Origin: Actinacidiphila yeochonensis CN732
Lineage (GTDB): Bacteria > Actinomycetota > Actinomycetes > Streptomycetales > Streptomycetaceae
NCBI RefSeq assembly: GCF_000745345.1
Contig: NZ_JQNR01000003.1
Coordinates: forward strand, 372,001 to 436,000
DNA length: 64,000 nucleotides
Direction of reading: 5' to 3'
Shown: in pieces, positions 29,740 through 40,548 of the stretch
How positions within the stretch are numbered: position 1 is the stretch's first letter
Layout: each line of letters opens with the position of its first letter
Program-made: the position numbers and the translations under genes
The notes under the pieces: model-generated
What the model was told of the DNA's origin: nothing
Seen by the model: the letters and a program-made list of their open reading frames with translations, nothing else
Databases searched by the model: none

Positions 29740-29829
29740 GGCGTCGTATCGTCGGTAGTGGGGAGCTCCCTGTCGTGCCCGACCGAAGCATTTTCCCCAC
29801 CCCCAATCTCTGTCCGGAAGGCGGCACCC

Positions 29830-32538
29830 ATGCCTGACGCCGTAGGCCCCACCGGGCCCCTCGAACGGCCCCTGGACCGGCCGGTTCAGCTCGACCAGGT
29901 ACCCGACACCGACCCCGAGGAGACCGCGGAATGGCGGGACTCCCTCGCCGCGGTCACCAAGGCGGCCGGCCCGCACCGCGCCGCCTACCTGATGCGCCGC
30001 ACCCTGGAGAGCGCCCAGGCCGATCTTGGTCTGCCGTCGCTGACCGAGACGGACTACCTCAACACCATCCCGACCGCCGCCGAGCCCGCGTACCCGGGTG
30101 ACGAGGCGATCGAGGCCCGCATCACCGCCTGGAACCGGTGGAACGCGGCGGCCATGGTCACCCGTGGCAGCAAGGACGGCCTCGGCGGCCACATCTCGAC
30201 CTTCGCCTCCGCGGCGTGGCTGTACGAGGTGGGCTTCCAGCACTTCTTCCGCGGCAAGGACGGCCTGGGCGGCGCCGACAACGGCAGCGGCGACCAGCTC
30301 TACGTCCAGGGCCACGCCTCCCCCGGCGTCTACGCCCGCGCCTTCCTCGACGGCCGGCTGACCGAGGCGCACCTCGACCGCTTCCGCCGCGAGGCCGGCG
30401 GCGACGGCCTGCCCTCCTACCCGCACCCGCGGCGCCTGCCGTGGCTGTGGGAGTTCCCGACCGTGTCCATGGGCCTCGGCCCGCTGTCGGCGATCTACCA
30501 GGCCCGGTTCAACCGGTACCTGGAGCACCGCGGCATCAAGGACACCTCCGACTCGCACGTGTGGGCCTTCCTCGGCGACGGCGAGATGGACGAGCCGGAG
30601 TCCACCGCCGCCCTGGCGCTGGCCTCCCGCGAGGGCCTGGACAACCTCACCTTCGTCGTCAACTGCAACCTGCAGCGGCTCGACGGTCCGGTCCGCCCGA
30701 ACTTCCGCATCGTCCAGGAGCTGGAGGCGCAGTTCCGCGCCGCCGGCTGGAACGTCGTGAAGTCGCTGTGGGGCTCGGCCTGGGACGGCGTGTTCGCCCA
30801 GGACACCGACGGCGCCCTGCTGCGCCGGCTGCGCGCGACGCCCGACGCCCAGTTCCAGACGTACGCCACCCGTGACGCGGCCTACATCCGCGACCACTTC
30901 TTCGGCGCCGACGCCGCGCTGGGCGCCATCGCCTCCCGGCTGGACGACGCCAAGCTGCTGGAGCTGTTCCAGACCTCCCGCGCCGGCCACGAGCCGCGCA
31001 AGGTGTACGCCGCCTACCGCGCCGCCCTGGAGCACAGGGGCGCGCCCACCGTGGTGCTGGTGCAGACGGTGAAGGGCCACACGCTCGGCTCGCACTTCGA
31101 GTCGCGCAACGCCAACCACCAGATGAAGAAGCTCACCATGGAGCAGTTCCGCGACATGCGGGACCTGCTGGAGCTGCCCATCCCGGACAGCGCCCTGGCC
31201 GGCGACACCGTGCCGTACTGGCACCCGGGTGAGAACTCCCCCGAGGCCCAGTACCTGCGCGAGCGCCGCGCGGCCCTGGGCGGCCCGGCGCCGGCCCGGC
31301 GGGTCGTCGCCAAGCCGCTGCCGATGCCGGCCGAGAAGTCGTTCACCGCGCTGCACAAGGGCTCGGGCGGCCAGGAGATCGCCACCACGATGGCGTTCGT
31401 CCGGCTGGTCAAGGACCTGATGCGGGAGAAGGAGACCGGCCACCGCTGGGTGCCCGTGGTGCCCGACGAGGCCCGCACCTTCGGCATGGAGTCGCTCTTC
31501 CCGTCGGCGGGCCTGTACTCGCCCAAGGGCCAGACGTACGACCCCGTCGACCGCGACCAGCTCCTGTACTACAAGGAGGCGACGAACGGCCAGATCCTCA
31601 ACGAGGGGATCACCGAGGCCGGCTCGCTGGCCGACTTCACCGCCGCGGCCACGTCGTACGCCACCCACGGCGAGCCGATGATCCCGTTCTACATCTTCTA
31701 CTCGATGTTCGGGTTCCAGCGCACCGGTGACCAGTTCTGGGCGCTCGCCGACCAGCTCGGCCGCGGCTTCGTCGTCGGCGCCACCGCCGGCCGCACCACC
31801 ATGACCGGTGAGGGCCTCCAGCACGCGGACGGCCACTCGCACCTGCTGGCGTCCACCAACCCGGCGGTGATCTCCTACGACCCGGCGTTCGCGTACGAGG
31901 TCGCGGTGATCGTCCGCGAGGGTCTGCGCCGCATGTACGGTCCGGACGCCGAGGACATCTTCTACTACCTGACGGTCTACAACGAGCCGAAGGCGCAGCC
32001 CGCCATGCCCGAGGGCGTGGAGGAGGGCATCCTCAAGGGCCTCTACCGCTTCCAGGAGGCGGAGGTCCGGGCCGCCGACGCGCCCCGGGTCCAGCTGCTG
32101 GCCTCGGGCACCGCGATCCACTGGATTCTGGAGGCCCAGCAGCTGCTGGCCGAGGAGTGGGGCGTGGCCGCCGACGTGTGGTCGGCGCCGTCCTGGACGG
32201 AGCTGCGGCGCGAGGCCATGGAGTGCGACGCGGCCCGGCTGCGCGGCGAGGACCGCGTGCCGTACGTGACCCGGGCGCTCCAGGGCGCGCCGGGCCCGGT
32301 GGTGGCCGTCAGCGACTGGATGCGCGCGGTCCCGGACCAGATCGCCCCCTGGGTGCGGCAGGACTGGATCTCGCTGGGCACGGACGGCTTCGGCCTGTCC
32401 GACACCCGCGTGGCGGCCCGCCGCCACTTCGGCGTGGACGCCCAGTCGGTGGTCGTCCAGGCGCTGTCGATACTCGCCCGGCGCGGCGAGGTCAAGCCGG
32501 AGGTCGTCAAGGAGGCCGCTGAGCGCTACGGGCTGTAG
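29830..32538 (+). CDS. aceE: Pyruvate dehydrogenase E1, homodimeric type
   Basis: Decarboxylates pyruvate with thiamine diphosphate and acylates the E2 lipoyl group. The 902 residues match the homodimeric AceE length. The ThDP motif is [16 protein letters not shown] to [10 protein letters not shown]; the substrate and dimer segments [17 protein letters not shown] and [17 protein letters not shown] are typical. ATG 29830 follows AAGG and starts [10 protein letters not shown]2 and E3 genes lie 2 to 5 kb upstream, interrupted by VapBC and the GntR gene. Confidence 0.96.
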   Translation: MPDAVGPTGPLERPLDRPVQLDQVPDTDPEETAEWRDSLAAVTKAAGPHRAAYLMRRTLESAQADLGLPSLTETDYLNTIPTAAEPAYPGDEAIEARITAWNRWNAAAMVTRGSKDGLGGHISTFASAAWLYEVGFQHFFRGKDGLGGADNGSGDQLYVQGHASPGVYARAFLDGRLTEAHLDRFRREAGGDGLPSYPHPRRLPWLWEFPTVSMGLGPLSAIYQARFNRYLEHRGIKDTSDSHVWAFLGDGEMDEPESTAALALASREGLDNLTFVVNCNLQRLDGPVRPNFRIVQELEAQFRAAGWNVVKSLWGSAWDGVFAQDTDGALLRRLRATPDAQFQTYATRDAAYIRDHFFGADAALGAIASRLDDAKLLELFQTSRAGHEPRKVYAAYRAALEHRGAPTVVLVQTVKGHTLGSHFESRNANHQMKKLTMEQFRDMRDLLELPIPDSALAGDTVPYWHPGENSPEAQYLRERRAALGGPAPARRVVAKPLPMPAEKSFTALHKGSGGQEIATTMAFVRLVKDLMREKETGHRWVPVVPDEARTFGMESLFPSAGLYSPKGQTYDPVDRDQLLYYKEATNGQILNEGITEAGSLADFTAAATSYATHGEPMIPFYIFYSMFGFQRTGDQFWALADQLGRGFVVGATAGRTTMTGEGLQHADGHSHLLASTNPAVISYDPAFAYEVAVIVREGLRRMYGPDAEDIFYYLTVYNEPKAQPAMPEGVEEGILKGLYRFQEAEVRAADAPRVQLLASGTAIHWILEAQQLLAEEWGVAADVWSAPSWTELRREAMECDAARLRGEDRVPYVTRALQGAPGPVVAVSDWMRAVPDQIAPWVRQDWISLGTDGFGLSDTRVAARRHFGVDAQSVVVQALSILARRGEVKPEVVKEAAERYGL

Positions 32539-32568
32539 CACTTCTCGCGACGCCGGTCGCGACGGTCG

Positions 32569-32620
32569 GGCACGGCGACGCCGCCCGGTGGAGGATTCCA
32601 TCGGGCGGCGTCGCCGTGCC
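32569..32620 (+). terminator. Strong hairpin terminator after aceE
   Basis: 19-bp perfect stem (32569-32587 with 32602-32620) around a 14-base loop, 30 bases after the aceE stop. Confidence 0.8.
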
Positions 32621-32673
32621 GTGGCCGGAACGGGGATTGCGGGGGCGTACGGACAGCGGTTACCGTCCCCCGG

Positions 32674-33654
32674 ATGCCACCCAACCCCAGTCCGCTGGGC
32701 GCGCCGTCGGCCGACGACCTGAGCGCCTGGCACCGCGTGTGGACGGCCGCGTCCAGCCACGACCGGCCGGGCGAACCGCTGCCCTCACCGGCCTCGGTCC
32801 GCAGGGCGCTCACGGCCGCCGGCGAGGACTCCCGCCAGTTGCTGTGGCTGGTGCGGCGCCCCGGCGGCGACCCGACGGCCACAGCCGCGCTGCGGCTGCC
32901 CGCCTCCGACCGCGTTCCCACCGCCGGGCTGGACCTCGTCGTGCACCCGGCCCACCGGCGGATGGGCACCGGCTCCCGGCTGCTGGCCACCGCCACGGAG
33001 GCGGCCGCCGCCGAGGGGTGCGCGGGGGTCACCGCCGAGGTCCCGGCCGGTGCTCCGGGGGAGGACTTCCTGGCCACCCGCGGGTTCGTCCCCGTGCAGC
33101 GCCTGACGTGGCAGCGGCTGGCGCTGTGCGAGGTACCCGAACGGGTGGTCAAGCTGCCGGACGTGCCGCACCCGGGCTACCGGCTGTCGGTGTGGGAGGG
33201 GCCGCCGCCGCCCGCACTGGCCGCCGGGTTCGCCGCCGCCCGCGGCACGCTGGGCGGCGGCCCGCGCGGCGACGCCGGACGGCACGCCCCGCATCTGGGC
33301 GAGCACGACACGGCCGAGGCCGCCGCCCGGCGCGGCGAGCGGCTGCTGACCGTCGCCGCGCTCGCCGACCCGGACGGCGCCGTGGCCGGCTACACGCGGC
33401 TGGTGCTGCCCGCGGAGGCTGCCGAGCCGGCCCGGCAGCTCGACACCGCGGTGCTGCCCGGCCACCGGGGCAACGGCCTTGGCCTGTGGCTGAAGGCGGC
33501 CATGCTGCGCCGGGTGCGCGGCGACCACCCGGCGGTCGCCGAGATCACCACCGGCACCGCCGACGACAACCGCCACATGCACGCGCTCAACGCGGCGCTC
33601 GGCTACCGCCCGCTGCGCCGTACCGTCGCGTACCGGCTCGCCCTGCGCCGCTGA
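32674..33654 (+). CDS. Tandem GNAT acetyltransferase
   Basis: A 326-residue protein with two GNAT domains. The N-terminal acetyl-CoA loop is VVHPAHRRMGTGSRLL and the C-terminal one VLPGHRGNGLGLWLKAAML, which is the better preserved. A mycothiol-synthase-like double-GNAT shape is seen, but the sequence is not MshD as I know it, so the substrate is open. ATG 32674 is the start. No operon partner. Confidence 0.85.
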   Translation: MPPNPSPLGAPSADDLSAWHRVWTAASSHDRPGEPLPSPASVRRALTAAGEDSRQLLWLVRRPGGDPTATAALRLPASDRVPTAGLDLVVHPAHRRMGTGSRLLATATEAAAAEGCAGVTAEVPAGAPGEDFLATRGFVPVQRLTWQRLALCEVPERVVKLPDVPHPGYRLSVWEGPPPPALAAGFAAARGTLGGGPRGDAGRHAPHLGEHDTAEAAARRGERLLTVAALADPDGAVAGYTRLVLPAEAAEPARQLDTAVLPGHRGNGLGLWLKAAMLRRVRGDHPAVAEITTGTADDNRHMHALNAALGYRPLRRTVAYRLALRR

Positions 33655-33766
33655 CGCCCGCGGGCCCGGCGGGAGGCTCCCCTCCCGCCCCGCACGTAAC
33701 AACACGGCCGCATCCGGCCCGCCGGGCGTGCGTCGGGTGGGGCGGGGCGGGAAGCTGTTACGCGTG

Positions 33767-34285
33767 ATGGACGAGACGGAGTTCTGGCAGATCGTCGACG
33801 AGACCCGCGCGGCGGCCGACGGCGACCCGGAGGACCACGCCGACGCGCTGGTGGACCGGCTGGCCGAGCTCGACGACCCCGAGGCCGTCCTGGACTTCGC
33901 CCGCCACTTCGAGACCCGCTTCCACCGCGCCCACCGCTGGGACGTGTGGGCCGCCGCCGACGTCATGCTCGGCGGCGCCGACGAGGAGGCGTTCGACTTC
34001 TTCCGCTGCTGGCTGATCGCCCAGGGCCGGGACGTCTTCGAGGGCGCCCTGGCCTCCCCCGACGACCTGGCCGACCTCGTCCCCGCCTTCGACCCGGAGA
34101 CCGACGGCGACGCCGAGGACGTCGGCTACGCGGCCGACGAGGCGTACGAGCAGCTGACCGGGCTGCGCCTGCCCGAGCTGGGCCTGCCACCGCAGGAGGA
34201 CGCCCCTGAGGGCGACCGGCCGGACTTCGACGACGCGGAGGCGATGGCCGCCGACCTGCCCCGCCTGTGGGCGCGCTTCGGCTGA
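33767..34285 (+). CDS. DUF4240 protein
   Basis: A 172-residue very acidic cytoplasmic protein. FWQIVDETR at the start and RHFETRFHRAHRWDVWAAADV followed by FDFFRCWLIAQGRDVF are hallmarks of DUF4240, function unknown. ATG 33767 is chosen, with GTG 33764 immediately before it. No clear ribosome-binding site. A GC-rich direct repeat (GCGCTTCGGC) flanks the stop. Confidence 0.85.
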   Translation: MDETEFWQIVDETRAAADGDPEDHADALVDRLAELDDPEAVLDFARHFETRFHRAHRWDVWAAADVMLGGADEEAFDFFRCWLIAQGRDVFEGALASPDDLADLVPAFDPETDGDAEDVGYAADEAYEQLTGLRLPELGLPPQEDAPEGDRPDFDDAEAMAADLPRLWARFG

Positions 34286-34368
34286 GCGCCTGGTGGGCCC
34301 GCTCCGGCTGAGCGCCTTGCGGGCGCGCTTCGGCCGGCCCCCGGCCGCGACCCGGCACAATGGCCGCC

Positions 34369-35271
34369 ATGCGTATCGCTGTCGCCGGCGCCTCCGGCCT
34401 GATCGGCTCCGCCCTCACCGAGTCCCTGGCCGCCGACGGCCACCAGGTCGTCGCGCTCGTCCGCCACGATCCCGACGGACCGGGACAGGCCCGCTGGGAC
34501 CCGGCTGCGGGCACCGTCGCCCCGCAGGCCCTGAGCGGCTGCGGCGCCGTCGTCAACCTGGCCGGCGCGCCGATCGCGGCCCGCCGCTGGAGCGACCAGC
34601 GCAAGCGGGAGCTGCGCGACAGCCGGGTGAAGGGGACGGCCGCCCTCGCCCGCGCGGTCGCCGCGCTGGACCCCAAGCCGGTGCTGGTGTGCGGCAGCGC
34701 CATCGGCTACTACGGCGACACCGGCGACCGGTTCGTGGACGAGGAGAGCCCGGCCGGGCACGGCTTCCTGGCCGACCTGGTGCGGGACTGGGAGGCGGCG
34801 GCCGACCCGGCCCGGGAGGCCGGGGTGCGTACCGTCCACGCCCGCACCGGCCTGGTGGTCGCGCACGGCGGCGGCGCGTGGGGGGCGCTCTTCCCGATCT
34901 TCCAGGCCGGTCTCGGCGGCCGGATCGGCGGCGGCCGGCAGTTCTGGAGCTTCATCTCGCTGGCCGACGAGGTCGCCGCGCTGCGCTTCGCCATCGACAC
35001 CCCGGGGCTGTCCGGACCGGTGAACCTGACCGCGCCCGAACCGCTGACCAACCGCGAGATCACCGCCGCCATGGGCAAGGTGTTGCGCCGCCCCACGGCC
35101 CTGCCGGTGCCCGGCTTCGCCCTGCGGGCCGTGCTGGGCGAGTTCGCCGGGGACGTGCTGGGCAGCCAGCGGGTCCGGCCCAGCCGCCTGCTCGACGCCG
35201 GCTTCACCTTCACCCACCCGGGAATCGAGGAGGCGATCCGCGCCGCCCTCCCGCCGCGCAACCGCGTCTGA
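34369..35271 (+). CDS. TIGR01777-family epimerase-like SDR protein
   Basis: Extended short-chain dehydrogenase fold of 300 residues: NAD-binding GASGLIGSALTESLAADGH, NLAGAPIAARRWS, the GSAIGYYGD active-site strand and a C-terminal DUF1731 domain (FAGDVLGSQRVRPSRLLDAGF). Members resemble cell-division inhibitor SulA-named proteins of E. coli YfcH type; the substrate is unknown. MRIAV at 34369 matches the fold start; ATG 34360 is an alternative. No ribosome-binding site is seen. Confidence 0.88.
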   Translation: MRIAVAGASGLIGSALTESLAADGHQVVALVRHDPDGPGQARWDPAAGTVAPQALSGCGAVVNLAGAPIAARRWSDQRKRELRDSRVKGTAALARAVAALDPKPVLVCGSAIGYYGDTGDRFVDEESPAGHGFLADLVRDWEAAADPAREAGVRTVHARTGLVVAHGGGAWGALFPIFQAGLGGRIGGGRQFWSFISLADEVAALRFAIDTPGLSGPVNLTAPEPLTNREITAAMGKVLRRPTALPVPGFALRAVLGEFAGDVLGSQRVRPSRLLDAGFTFTHPGIEEAIRAALPPRNRV

Positions 35272-35330
35272 CCCTCCCCCGCCGCACGACCGCCGCCCGA
35301 ACCCTCCCCCGCCGCACGACCGCCGCCCGA
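35271..35330. repeat. Exact 30-bp tandem duplication
   Basis: Two identical 30-base units (35271-35300 and 35301-35330, core CGCCGCACGACCGCCGCCC) start at the stop of the preceding gene, followed by two degenerate GCACGACCGTCGCCCG copies. The remaining gap to 35769 contains an AT-rich TTTTTTGTCGTTGTTG (about 35644-35659) that may belong to the promoter of the next gene. Confidence 0.75.
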
Positions 35331-35769
35331 AGGCCTCCGCGCGACCGTCGCCCGGGGCCCCGCACGACCGTCGCCCGAGGCCCCGCCGCCCGCCCTCGCG
35401 GGCCGGGCGGACGACAGCAACGCGCCATCAGCGCGCCGGAGTCCGCCGGACCCGGGCGGGGGCCGTACGGGCCCGGGGGTGCCGCGGGCTGACGTGTCCG
35501 GCCCGCTCACGGCCCCTCCGGCCGCACCGCCGCGACCGGAGGACACCCCTCCGCCACCGCCGGGGGCTCCGCCGGAGGAGAACAGACCTCCGACCTGCCG
35601 TCAGAACCTGTCCGGGACTGTCCGGTTCGTGTGCGCCGCCCGCATTTTTTGTCGTTGTTGGGGGCATGACCTCTAGCAGCGCCCGGCGGAGGTCCCGTGC
35701 CAGACCCGCACCTCTGTGCCGGCCGCCGCGGCGCGAGCGGGGAAGGACCCGATCTCCTGGAGGGGCAAC

Positions 35770-37053
35770 GTGCTCTCGCCAGCATGCCGGAGAACTGCCA
35801 CCACCGCGGACGTGATCGTGATCGGCGCGGGACTCGCCGGTCTCTCGGCCGCGCATCAGCTGACCGAGGCGGGCCTGTCCGTCATCGTCCTGGAAGCCTC
35901 GGAAAGGATCGGCGGCCGGATGGCCACCGACACCCTGGACGGCTTCCGGCTCGACCGCGGGCCCCACCTCCTCAATTCCTGCTACCCCGAACTGCGCCGG
36001 CAACCCGCCCTGCGCGGGCTGGAGCTCGCCTCCTTCGCCCCCGGCGTGATGGTCCGGGCCGGCGGCCGGAGCTACCGCGTGGGCGAGCCGCGCGGCGCCC
36101 GTACCGCCCTCGCTCCCGTCCGGACGCCCATCGGTTCGGCGCTCGACCGGGCGCGGTACGGCACCGCCCTCAACCGGCTCGCCGCCACCCCGGTGACCCG
36201 GCTGACCGCCCGTCCGGAGACCACCACCGCCGTGGCGCTGGCCGGGGCGCGCGGCTTCGCACCCCGTACGGTGGACGGCTTCCTGCGCCCGCTGCTGGCC
36301 GCGCTCCTCTACGACCAGGAGCTCAACACCTCCAGCCGGGTGGCGGACCTGGTGCTGCGCGGCTTCGCCCGGGGCCGGGTCTGCCTGCCGGCCGGCGGCG
36401 CCGCGCGGCTGCCCGAACGGCTGGCCGCGGCCCTGCCGCCGGGCACCGTCCGGCTCGGCGTGCGGGCCGTCCACGTAGCGGTGAACCGGGTCCGCACCGA
36501 GGACGGCACCGAACTCGCCTGCCGGGCGGCCGTGGTGGCCACCGACGCGCGTTCGGCCGGCGAACTGCTGCCGGGCCTGCGGGTGCCGGACTTCCACCAG
36601 GTCACGGTGGTGCACCACGCGCTCCCGGCCACCTCCGTCCGCCGGCCCGCCCTGATCCTCGACGCCGACCGCGCCGGGCCGGTCGCCTACACGTACCAGG
36701 CCAGCGCGGTGGACCCGAGCCGCGCCCCGCTCGGCCGCGCCCTCGTCACCTCGGTGCTGCTCGGCCCGCTGCCGCCGGGCACCGAGGAGACCCGCGACAA
36801 GGCCGTCCGCGCCCACCTCGCCGAGCTCTACGACACCCCCACCGACCACTGGGACCACCTGGCCACCCGCACCGACCCCACCGCCGTCCCGGCCATGCCC
36901 GCCCCCCACGACCTCCGCCGCCCGGTCCGCCTGCTGGCCGGCCTCTACGTCTGCGGCGACCACCGTGACACCTCCACCGTCCAGGGCGCCCTCGTCTCCG
37001 GCCGCCGTGCCGCCACCGCGGCCCTCCACGACCTCCACACCCCCCGCCCCTGA
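35770..37053 (+). CDS. FAD-dependent amine oxidase/phytoene desaturase-like oxidoreductase
   Basis: A 427-residue flavoprotein. The dinucleotide motif VIVIGAGLAGLSAAHQLTEAG and the conserved VLEASERIGGRM are at the N-terminus, and a C-terminal FAD motif (LYVCGDHRDTSTVQGALVSGR) closes the fold, as in monoamine oxidase, protoporphyrinogen oxidase and carotenoid desaturase relatives. The substrate is unknown; there is no carotenoid cluster nearby. GTG 35770 is preferred because GGAGG lies six bases before it; GTG 35716 is possible. Confidence 0.87.
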   Translation: MLSPACRRTATTADVIVIGAGLAGLSAAHQLTEAGLSVIVLEASERIGGRMATDTLDGFRLDRGPHLLNSCYPELRRQPALRGLELASFAPGVMVRAGGRSYRVGEPRGARTALAPVRTPIGSALDRARYGTALNRLAATPVTRLTARPETTTAVALAGARGFAPRTVDGFLRPLLAALLYDQELNTSSRVADLVLRGFARGRVCLPAGGAARLPERLAAALPPGTVRLGVRAVHVAVNRVRTEDGTELACRAAVVATDARSAGELLPGLRVPDFHQVTVVHHALPATSVRRPALILDADRAGPVAYTYQASAVDPSRAPLGRALVTSVLLGPLPPGTEETRDKAVRAHLAELYDTPTDHWDHLATRTDPTAVPAMPAPHDLRRPVRLLAGLYVCGDHRDTSTVQGALVSGRRAATAALHDLHTPRP

Positions 37054-37231
37054 CCCGAACTCACGGACTCGCCCGAACTCACCCGAACGGCCCTGTCGAC
37101 ACGGCGGGTTCGACGGGCCGGGGGTTCGCGACCCTGCCGTGTGCCCTTCGACCGAAGGGCCGCGAGCACACGGCTTCCGACCCCCCGGCCCAGAGCGCCC
37201 GCCCCGCGTTCCGACGGTCCTCTCGCCACCC

Positions 37232-39030
37232 TCACCTCGGCAGCGCCGTCAACCGGTCGTGGAACGCCCGCGCGGCCGCCGAGTCCCGGAACGGCTCCAG
37301 CCGCTGCCGGAAGTCCCGCACGTACTCCGCCGCCCGCATCGACCTCATCTCCGCCGCCCCCTTGTGCGCCTCCCACGCGTGCGCGCAGGCGGCCTCCACC
37401 TCCCCCATCCCCAGCCGCGCGCACGCCAGCACCGTCCGGCAGAACAGCCGGCTGCGCACGTACGCTGGCGACCGCAGCTGGAGCGACCGCTCGGCGTACT
37501 GCGCCGCCGCCCGGTACTGCTGGAGGTCCCGGAAGCAGTGCCCGAACTCGTCGGCGAGCTGCGCCTCGTCGAAGAAGCGCGCCCAGGCCGGCACCTCGTC
37601 CCCGCCCCGCGCGGCCCCAGCGCCCGCTCCGCCCGCGCCAGGGCGGCCGCGCACGCCCGCCCCTCGGCCAGCAGCCCGTGGCCCCGGGCCTCCGCCGCGT
37701 GCAGCAGCGCCTGTACGACGGGCGGCGCGCCCGTCCCCACCCCCTGCTGTGCGACCCGCGCCAGCTGCACCGCCTCCCGGCCGTGCCCCAGGTACACCGC
37801 CTGCCGGCTCATCGTGACAAGCACGTACCCGCCGAAGACGCGGTCCCCGGCCGCCTGGGCCAGCCGCAGCGCCTGCACGAAGTAGCGCTGCGCCAGGCCG
37901 TGCGCGCCGATGTCGTACGAGGTCCAGCCGGCCAGCCGGGTCAGGTCGGCCACCGTGCCGAACAGCCGCCGGCCGAGGGCCTCCCCGTAGCCGCCGCGCA
38001 GCATCGGCTCCGCCTCGTGCTCCAGGTAGCGGACGAGGGCGAGCCGGGCGTGGCCGCCGCCGTAGGCGTGGTCGAGGGAGCGGAACAGGTCGCCGACGGC
38101 CTGGACCGCCGCGACCTCGCCGCCGCCGACCCGCCCGTACACGACGGGGGCGGCGGCCGCGGGAGGCATCCGGGGGCCGCCCCGGGTCTGCGCCGGTACC
38201 CGGCCGGCCCGCGCCGGGAGCAGCCCGCCGCCGGCCCCGGCCGCGCCCGGCCGGAAGCGCCCCACCAGGGGCACCGGGCCGGGCCGGGTCCCGCCGGGGG
38301 CGCGGCCCGGCCCCGTGCCGGGTACCCCTTCGGCGCCCGTCCCGTGGCCTGCCTCGTGACCTGCCTCGGGGTCCTCCTCGCGCGCCACCCGTTCGTCGGG
38401 CCGCCCGATCAGCCAGTCCCGGCTGGGCACCACGAGCCCGGCCGGCGTGAACGCGATCTTCCGCAGCTCCACCGGGCTCCCGGTGTCCTTGCGCCACAGC
38501 CCGCTGACGATGTCCACCGCCTCGCCGGGCGTGGCGGCGTACTCCAGGCCCGCGTAGACCGGGGCCGCGGCGTCCAGGCCGAGGTCCTGCGTCGACAGCC
38601 GGCGGCCGAGCCGCTGGGTGAAGACCTCGGCGATCAGCGCGGGCGTGGTGCCGCGCGGCTGCTGGCCGCGCAGCCAGCGGGTGACGGAGGTCTTGTCGTA
38701 GCGCAGGTCCAGGCCGTGCTCGACCCCCAGCTGGTTGACCCTGCGGGCCAGCCCGGCGTGCGAGAAGCCGGCCTCGGCGATGACGGCGGCGAGCTTCACG
38801 TTCGGCCGGCCCGGCTGGCCCGACGCGCTCGCGGGGCCTGACGCCTCCGACGGGCTCGGCGGCCCGCCCGCGCCGGGGTGCCGGGTGCGGGCGGGGTGTC
38901 CGGCGGGGTCCCGGGGCGGGCTCCCCGGGGCGGGCCGGGGGACGGTGGAGCCGGGCTGGGTGGGGCGGCCGGCGCGCTCCGTTCCGGGCAGGGGACGGCC
39001 AGGTGTACGCGGGATAGGGCGGTCCGTCAT
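37232..39030 (-). pseudogene. HTH and TPR-type transcriptional regulator, frameshifted as read
   Basis: A large regulator typical of Streptomyces. A Pro-rich leader is followed by a helix-turn-helix-like region (LAAVIAEAGFSHAGLARRVN, RYDKTSVTRWLRGQQPRG) and tetratricopeptide-like helices (GLAQRYFVQALRLAQAAGD, QAVYLGHGREAVQLARVAQQ). The frame fails at CTGGGGCCGC (37615-37618 on the plus strand); with one more G the other frame gives AARGGDEVPAWARFFDEAQLADEFGHC and a normal end. Total about 599 residues. Domain organisation is like NsdA-class regulators of development and antibiotics, from memory. The role here is unknown. Confidence 0.72.
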
Positions 39031-39418
39031 CGGCGGTACGGTCCACTTCCTCTGGGCGCTCAGGTCGGCGCGAATGTAACGGTCTGCGGTGGGAAGCTCA
39101 CCGTAAGAACCGTATATTCGCCTGAATGGGCTACAACTGACGGCATAACGGACTCCCGCCACCCCCGCACGCGCATGTGTCGGCGGTCCCAGACGCCCCT
39201 TGCGTACCGGCCCCGGCAGCCGCCCCGGTCCCCCTCGTCCCAGCCCCCCGCGGCCCTCACCGCAGGCCCGCCGCCGCCCCTCGCCGCAGCCCCGTCGCGG
39301 CCGCCCGCACCCGCCCCGCGGCTGTCGCGGCGGCCCGCCGTACAGTTGCTGGGTGGGTTCGGCGACGGCCATCAGCCAGAGCCGGGCCCCCCGCCGCGTA
39401 CACGCAAAGGGAGTCGCC
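39031..39418. other. Divergent promoter region between the regulator and lipB
   Basis: 388 bases without a gene. The relatively AT-rich stretch at 39100-39150 (CCGTATATTCGCC, CATAACGG) is the likeliest promoter location. The rest is Pro/Arg-like low-complexity GC DNA in which I see no further signal. Confidence 0.4.
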
Positions 39419-40198
39419 GTGAGCGAGCTGCAGTTCGTCCGTCTCGGTTTCGGAGCCGACAAGGTCGACTACGAGGAGGCGTGGCAGGAGCAGCGCCGCG
39501 TGCACGCCGCCCGCTTCGTCGACGAGGTCCCGGACACCTGCCTGCTCCTGGAGCACCCGCCGGTCTACACCGCCGGCCGCCGCACCGCCGACGACGAGCG
39601 GCCCCTGGACGGCACCCCGGTGGTGGACGTGGACCGCGGCGGCAAGATCACCTGGCACGGCCCCGGCCAGCTGGTGGGCTACCCGATCCTGAAGCTGCCC
39701 CGCCCGGTCGACGTGGTCGCCCACGTCCGCCGGCTGGAGGAGGCGCTGATCCGCACCGCCGCCGACTTCGGCCTGGAGACCAGCCGCGTCGAGGGCCGCT
39801 CGGGCGTCTGGGTGCTCGGCGACCCGCTGGAGGAGCGGACGGCCCGCGGCCTCGTCCTGGACTTCGACCCGCGCATCCACGACGAGGAGTTCGACCCGCG
39901 GCTGAGCGGCCCCGAGTACGCGCCCTCCAACGCCGGGCTGCGCCGCGAGGACCGCAAGCTCGCGGCGATCGGGATCCGCGTGGCCAAGGGCGTGACCATG
40001 CACGGCTTCGCCCTGAACTGCAACCCCGACACCACCGGCTTCGACCGGATCGTGCCCTGCGGCATCCGCGACGCGGGCGTCACCTCGCTCTCCCAGGAGC
40101 TGGGCCGCGAGGTCACCGTCGAGGAGGTGGCGCCGGTGGTCGAGAAGCACCTCACCGAGGTGCTCACCGCGGCCGTGCCCCTCCCCCGCGCGGTCTGA
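39419..40198 (+). CDS. lipB: Octanoyltransferase LipB
   Basis: Transfers octanoate from acyl carrier protein to lipoyl domains, the first step of lipoate synthesis. 259 residues with the family motifs [32 protein letters not shown], the lysine in [11 protein letters not shown] and the active-site cysteine in [20 protein letters not shown] before GTG 39419 fixes the start. lipA follows after 350 bases; its target E2 is encoded 12 kb upstream. Confidence 0.96.
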   Translation: MSELQFVRLGFGADKVDYEEAWQEQRRVHAARFVDEVPDTCLLLEHPPVYTAGRRTADDERPLDGTPVVDVDRGGKITWHGPGQLVGYPILKLPRPVDVVAHVRRLEEALIRTAADFGLETSRVEGRSGVWVLGDPLEERTARGLVLDFDPRIHDEEFDPRLSGPEYAPSNAGLRREDRKLAAIGIRVAKGVTMHGFALNCNPDTTGFDRIVPCGIRDAGVTSLSQELGREVTVEEVAPVVEKHLTEVLTAAVPLPRAV

Positions 40199-40506
40199 CG
40201 GCGCCGCGCTCCGGGCCGGACCGCCGGCCGGACCGCGTCCCGTGTGATCTCCGGCACGCCCGGGGGCCCTTCGCGGGGGAATGCGCCGAGGTGGGCGGGG
40301 GTTGCCACGGTGGGAGGCGGTGAACCGCAGGCGTACGCTGGAGTCCGCCGAGGATTCGAAGCCGCCGTGGGTGAAACCGCGCGCGGCGGACGGTTCCGGC
40401 GCCGCCGTACCGAAGCCGCCCTGGCACTGCCGGGGCGGTGGACGACAGCCACCGGCAACCGCCGGCGGTCCCCGTCGGTCGCAGACGAAGCCGTATCGAC
40501 GTAGAC

Positions 40507-40538
40507 CTGTACGTAAGAGCTGTACATAGACGCTGTAG
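40507..40538 (+). promoter_or_regulatory. Three CTGTA boxes at 13-bp spacing before lipA
   Basis: CTGTAC at 40507 and 40520 and CTGTAG at 40533 are spaced exactly 13 bases apart, ending just before the lipA ribosome-binding site. They may be an operator or chance promoter repeats. The remaining 40199-40506 gap has repeated GCCGCCGTRCCGAAGCC-like DNA but no gene I can support. Confidence 0.35.
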
Positions 40539-40548
40539 GGAGTCGGTC

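Noticed and set aside
29731..32760. 1009-codon open frame antisense to aceE
   Set aside because: It mirrors the real gene codon for codon, is rich in Arg/Val/Gly and has no recognisable motif.
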